The position numbers and the translations under genes were made by a program. Shown here one piece after another: positions 60,962 through 64,000 of a DNA stretch of 64,000 nt; position 1 is the first letter of the stretch, and every line of letters begins with the position of its first letter. The stretch comes from Gemmatimonadota bacterium (lineage in GTDB: Bacteria > Gemmatimonadota > Gemmatimonadetes > Gemmatimonadales > GWC2-71-9): NCBI GenBank assembly GCA_016720805.1, contig JADKJZ010000014.1, positions 992,001-1,056,000 of the forward strand, read 5' to 3'. The notes beneath the pieces were generated by a model. It was given only the letters and a program-made list of their open reading frames with translations, had not been told where the DNA came from and searched no databases.

Positions 60962-63319
60962 ATGCCTGGCCATGCCCTGTTCGCCCGCGCGGCTGTCCTC
61001 CCGTTCCTGCTCGCCAGCTCGGCGCTCCACGCCCAGTCTCCCGCCGATCGCCCTCGCATCGACTCGCTCTTCACCTATCTCGGCTCCGCCACCAGCGCCG
61101 CACCACCAGCGGCGTTCGACTGCCCCGGTGACGGCGCGTTGCAGCGGCTCTGCGATGCACTGATTTCCACCCGCCGCGCGGAACTCCTGACCGACAAGGG
61201 CGAGGCCACCAAGGCGCGCGACCTGCTGGAGCGCGTGGTCGGGGAGCGCCCCCAGTGGCCGGTGGCCTGGTACGGCCTCGGCGTGGCACGGCTGCAGGTA
61301 GCGCGCACCGGCGGCCTCTCGCGAAGCGGGGCGCTGCATCCGGTGGGCGTGAGCAACGAGGCCGGGGCAGGGTATGCGCTCGTTCGGGCACTGGAACTGG
61401 ACTCGACGTTCGTGCTGGCGGCCGAAGCGCTCGCGATGGCGTCGGTACCGCGGGAAGGGGCGTCAAGGGTCGGCGAACGGCTCGCGATGCTCGAACGCGT
61501 GGAACGCCTGCTGAGTCCCGCGGGCCGATACCAGGCTGGTATCGTGGCGGTCACGGCCAAGAACGGCCCGGCGGCGGTGCGCTTCCTCACGCCGATCCAG
61601 GGGACCGCCGGCCAACCCAATGGCCTCGCTGCAATCGTGCTGGCACGTGCCCACTACCAGGCTGGTAACCCGCAAGCCGGGCGCGCGGCGCTGCTGGCCG
61701 GGGCAGCCGATCCGAGTCCCGCAGCGCGTGCCGCCTACCGAAAGGAGCTCGCGTGGGTCGCCGAGCCGAGCGAGCTGGCGGCGTGGGATTCACTGCCACC
61801 TGCGCAGGCCTCGGCGTGGCTCGGCGACTTCTGGGCACGGCGTGACGTGCGCGATGCCCGCCCCGACGGTGCTCGACTGATTGAACACTATGCGCGGATG
61901 GAATACGCCTTCGAGGTCTTCCAGCGCGTCGTGCCGCAAGTCGGCGTGCAGAAGAACGCCGGGATGGCGTTCGCGATGGACTACGAGGTGGATGATCAGA
62001 TGATGCGTGCGGCGGTCATGGCAGTCGGGCTGAGGGAGGAGGCCGATATCGGGGTGCAGCGCCTTGCCACGGACGCGCTTGGGATGGGGCCGAATTCCCC
62101 GTTCCATGCGTTTCGAACCACCCAGACGCTCATCGATGATCGCGGCGTGATCTGGATTCGGCATGGCAAGCCGACCAAGATCGCGCGAACCGCGGACGGG
62201 GTCGCCCTCGAAGCGTGGCGCTACGACCGCCCTGAGGGGTCGCTCGTCCTGCAGTTTCGGGAGGAGAACTTCGACGGGCAGGCGGGGGCATCAGTCCTCG
62301 TCCCGTCACTGGTGACGGCGAACCCCTTGCAGCGGGATCAACTGTGCGCCATCGATCAATCGCTGTGCACGGTCAACGCCGACCCTCGGAGCGGCATGGC
62401 GCTCATGTGCGGGGGCGCGCCGTGTGATCCGACGCAGAACCCGTCGCTGGAACGCTTCCGCAGTGACGCCAAGCTCAATTCCACCGCTCGAATCCAGCGT
62501 CTCAATCGCAACGGCCTCGACGCGATCACCGAAGCGACGACCACGGACGACAACGCGCGGCCATTTGCCCGCGCGTTCGCTCCCACCGTGCAGGTCTACG
62601 GCCTCGACCGCGCCAGCGGCGGGGCGGGGCGTGCGGTTGTTGCCTTCGCCGTTCCCGGGACCCAGCTCGAATACACCACGCCGCCCGAGGCCGGTGGCCG
62701 CGCCGTCTATCCGCTGCGCGTCGAGGTGATGCTCTCGCGCCGGAGCGACGGCACGCGCTTCGATCTCGACACGCTGCGCCGATTTGCCACGGCGGCCCCG
62801 CTCGCCGGCGAGCAGTACCTCACCGGCCTGGTCGAGCTGCCGGTCGCGCCGGGGCGCTACGTCGCCACGGTGGTGCTGAGTCAGGGCGATCTCGGCTCGA
62901 TCGCACGCCTCGGCGAAGTCGTCATCCCGGCCGCTCGCGCCGGATTGAGCGTCTCCGACATCGTCCTTGGCCGCGAGGGGAGCGGGGTGCGCTGGCAGTC
63001 GGGGGCGACGGCGGTGCCGCTGCATCCGTTGAACGCCTACCCGAAGGGTGGGACGGCCGAGGTGTACTACCAGTTGGCGGGGCTGAAGAGTGGCGCACGC
63101 TACGCCACCCGACTGGAACTCTTCGGCGCCGAGGACGATGCCAAGAAGCCGGCACGGCTCTCGATCGACTTCGAGAGCACAGCCACCGACACGCGGGCGG
63201 AGGTGTCCAGGTCCCTTGGGCTCCAGAACCTGGCGCCGGGGCGCTATCGGGTGCGGCTGACGGTGCGGGGTGGTGAGCAGTCGGCATCGGCACTCGCGTG
63301 GCTCACGGTGACAAAGTGA
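60962..63319 (+). CDS. Secreted GWxTD-domain protein
   Basis: 785 residues. Signal peptide (VLPFLLASSALHAQ), TPR-like helices (about 60-270), then a GWxTD-type domain: ELAAWDSLPPAQASAWLGDFW, RRDVRDARPDGARLIEHYARM, and IWIRHGKPTKIA with AWRYDRPEGSLVLQF. A beta-sandwich C-terminus follows. GWxTD domains are known mainly from Acidobacteria, Gemmatimonadota and Bacteroidetes; function unknown. I chose the ATG at 60962; the frame is open to 60848 without meaning. It follows the DUF2723 gene by 85 bases. Confidence 0.8.
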   Translation: MPGHALFARAAVLPFLLASSALHAQSPADRPRIDSLFTYLGSATSAAPPAAFDCPGDGALQRLCDALISTRRAELLTDKGEATKARDLLERVVGERPQWPVAWYGLGVARLQVARTGGLSRSGALHPVGVSNEAGAGYALVRALELDSTFVLAAEALAMASVPREGASRVGERLAMLERVERLLSPAGRYQAGIVAVTAKNGPAAVRFLTPIQGTAGQPNGLAAIVLARAHYQAGNPQAGRAALLAGAADPSPAARAAYRKELAWVAEPSELAAWDSLPPAQASAWLGDFWARRDVRDARPDGARLIEHYARMEYAFEVFQRVVPQVGVQKNAGMAFAMDYEVDDQMMRAAVMAVGLREEADIGVQRLATDALGMGPNSPFHAFRTTQTLIDDRGVIWIRHGKPTKIARTADGVALEAWRYDRPEGSLVLQFREENFDGQAGASVLVPSLVTANPLQRDQLCAIDQSLCTVNADPRSGMALMCGGAPCDPTQNPSLERFRSDAKLNSTARIQRLNRNGLDAITEATTTDDNARPFARAFAPTVQVYGLDRASGGAGRAVVAFAVPGTQLEYTTPPEAGGRAVYPLRVEVMLSRRSDGTRFDLDTLRRFATAAPLAGEQYLTGLVELPVAPGRYVATVVLSQGDLGSIARLGEVVIPAARAGLSVSDIVLGREGSGVRWQSGATAVPLHPLNAYPKGGTAEVYYQLAGLKSGARYATRLELFGAEDDAKKPARLSIDFESTATDTRAEVSRSLGLQNLAPGRYRVRLTVRGGEQSASALAWLTVTK

Positions 63320-63322
63320 GCC

Positions 63323-63348
63323 GGGGCAGTCCTGCTACCTGGTGCCCC
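63323..63348. terminator. Possible shared terminator between convergent genes
   Basis: GGGGCA (63323-63328) pairs with TGCCCC (63343-63348) across a 14-base loop. It sits in the 15-base gap of two convergent genes and reaches into the end of the - strand gene. No T-run on either strand. Confidence 0.3.
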
Positions 63349-64000
63349 TGACCCGCTCCCACCGTTCCTTCGCCTGCTTCACGCGCACATGCGTCGAGTC
63401 GAGCTCGCGCGCCATCCCCTCGTAGCCTGAGCGCAGCAGCCTCTCCGCCTCCGCATGGAAGGCGGGGCCGCGCCGCGCGAGGATGTCACCGACCATGCTC
63501 TCCCCTTGGGCGATGGCCCAGTGCGTCGGCGGGAACGCGGCGCGCCGGAGTCGCAGCCCCTCGCGAGCGGTGCGCGTCCCGCGTGCCGGATCGCCGAGTT
63601 CGGCCTGGCACCATCCCAGAAAAAGGAGCGCGGTGTTGAGCGAGGCATCGCGCTCGCTCAGCCCCTTCCCGCGCAGCGCCACGATCCCCTCGGCCGGCGC
63701 AATTGCTTCGGCGCACCGTCCCGCATCGGCGAGGATGTTGATTCGCATCCGCACCGCTGCCAGTGTCCCCGGATTGTCCGCCCCGAGCGTCGCCGTGTAG
63801 ATCGCGATTGCCCGCTGCACCACGCTGTCGGCCTCGGCGTATTTGCCCTGGAAGAGCAGCGCCCCGGCGAGCGGCTGCAAGGCGTTGCCGACCCGCACAT
63901 CGCCCGGCCCACGCGTCCGCGTGAAGATCGCCGCCGCCTCACGCAGTCGCGGCTCGGCCTCCACATACCGACCGAGCGTCGCGAGCGCCGTGGCGTAGTT
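63335..64000 (-). CDS. TPR-repeat protein, C-terminal part (cut by window edge)
   Basis: 221 residues; the N-terminus lies beyond position 64000. At least four TPR-like helix pairs of the TPR_12 type: YAEADSVVQRAIAIYTATLG, NILADAGRCAEAIAPAEGIVAL, LNTALLFLGWCQAELGDPARG, THWAIAQGESMVGDILARRG. In this kind of genome such tails usually end large Ser/Thr kinase-TPR proteins, so the missing part may be a kinase; this cannot be seen here. Confidence 0.8.
   Translation of the reverse strand, partial: NYATALATLGRYVEAEPRLREAAAIFTRTRGPGDVRVGNALQPLAGALLFQGKYAEADSVVQRAIAIYTATLGADNPGTLAAVRMRINILADAGRCAEAIAPAEGIVALRGKGLSERDASLNTALLFLGWCQAELGDPARGTRTAREGLRLRRAAFPPTHWAIAQGESMVGDILARRGPAFHAEAERLLRSGYEGMARELDSTHVRVKQAKERWERVRGTR

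Noticed and set aside
58285..61074. 929-codon open frame on the - strand
   Set aside because: Antisense to folP, DUF2723 and the GWxTD leader; composition is typical of a high-GC shadow frame and no domain is visible.

Overview
The window is about 64 kb of uniformly GC-rich bacterial chromosome with tightly packed genes, nearly all on the + strand. Only the 30319-30969 gene, a decayed integrase fragment and the gene cut off at the right edge are on the - strand. The gene content points to Gemmatimonadota or a close relative: many secreted 6-bladed-propeller proteins, S9 and M28 exopeptidases, Ser/Thr kinases fused to TPR domains, a GWxTD protein, a DUF2723 membrane protein and a large MoxR/DUF58/VWA/DUF4159/DUF4175 operon. 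This assignment is inferred from gene content; no rRNA is present.

Layout. 0.1-5.6 kb: thiolase, 3-hydroxyacyl-CoA dehydrogenase, leucine dehydrogenase, rpiB, glyA and a small Minf_1886-like gene. The gaps between the first genes are filled with heptanucleotide repeats. 5.6-13.1 kb: M28 peptidase, then nnr, a propeller lipoprotein and thiL overlapping one another, then eno and a FtsB/DivIC-like gene. 13.1-14.8 kb: tRNA-Met, an integrase remnant and an orphan propeller gene, bounded by a 16/17-bp repeat of the tRNA T-arm (probable old integration site). 14.9-23.7 kb: frameshifted histidine kinase, a ccdA-thioredoxin-sigma-anti-sigma operon, two propeller proteins, a frameshifted TonB-dependent receptor and a lipoprotein. 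23.8-29.9 kb: a signalling cluster made of a membrane-anchored tandem pseudokinase, a 1050-residue kinase-TPR protein, an ECF-like sigma factor and a second kinase. 30-31.7 kb: small exported or membrane proteins. 31.7-45.9 kb: one long operon (VWA membrane protein, Cys-less caspase-like protein, TPR-gluzincin, DUF4159, MoxR ATPase, DUF58, BatA/VWA, DUF4175 coiled-coil protein with a (Gly-Gln)30 tail). 46-46.9 kb: a FliA/WhiG-type sigma factor behind a near-ideal sigma-54 promoter. 46.9-60.9 kb: eleven genes that all overlap end to end (unknown, fahA, GNAT, pdxH, S9 peptidase, CDF, tilS, hpt, ftsH, folP, DUF2723). 61-64 kb: GWxTD protein and a convergent TPR gene.

Themes. Cell-envelope quality control and signalling dominate. 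The MoxR/VWA operon looks like a membrane-anchored AAA+ chaperone machine with two protease-fold partners. The kinase-sigma-kinase cluster and the redox operon each pair a sigma factor with a candidate sensor or regulator. Short heptamer tandem repeats of four unrelated sequences (CCCCTCA, ATCGATS, TCGTTAG, GGCGAAC types) occur at six loci, two of them inside genes. Four genes (histidine kinase, TonB receptor, DUF4175, ftsH) are interrupted by single-base frameshifts. The ftsH case suggests that at least some of these are sequence errors.
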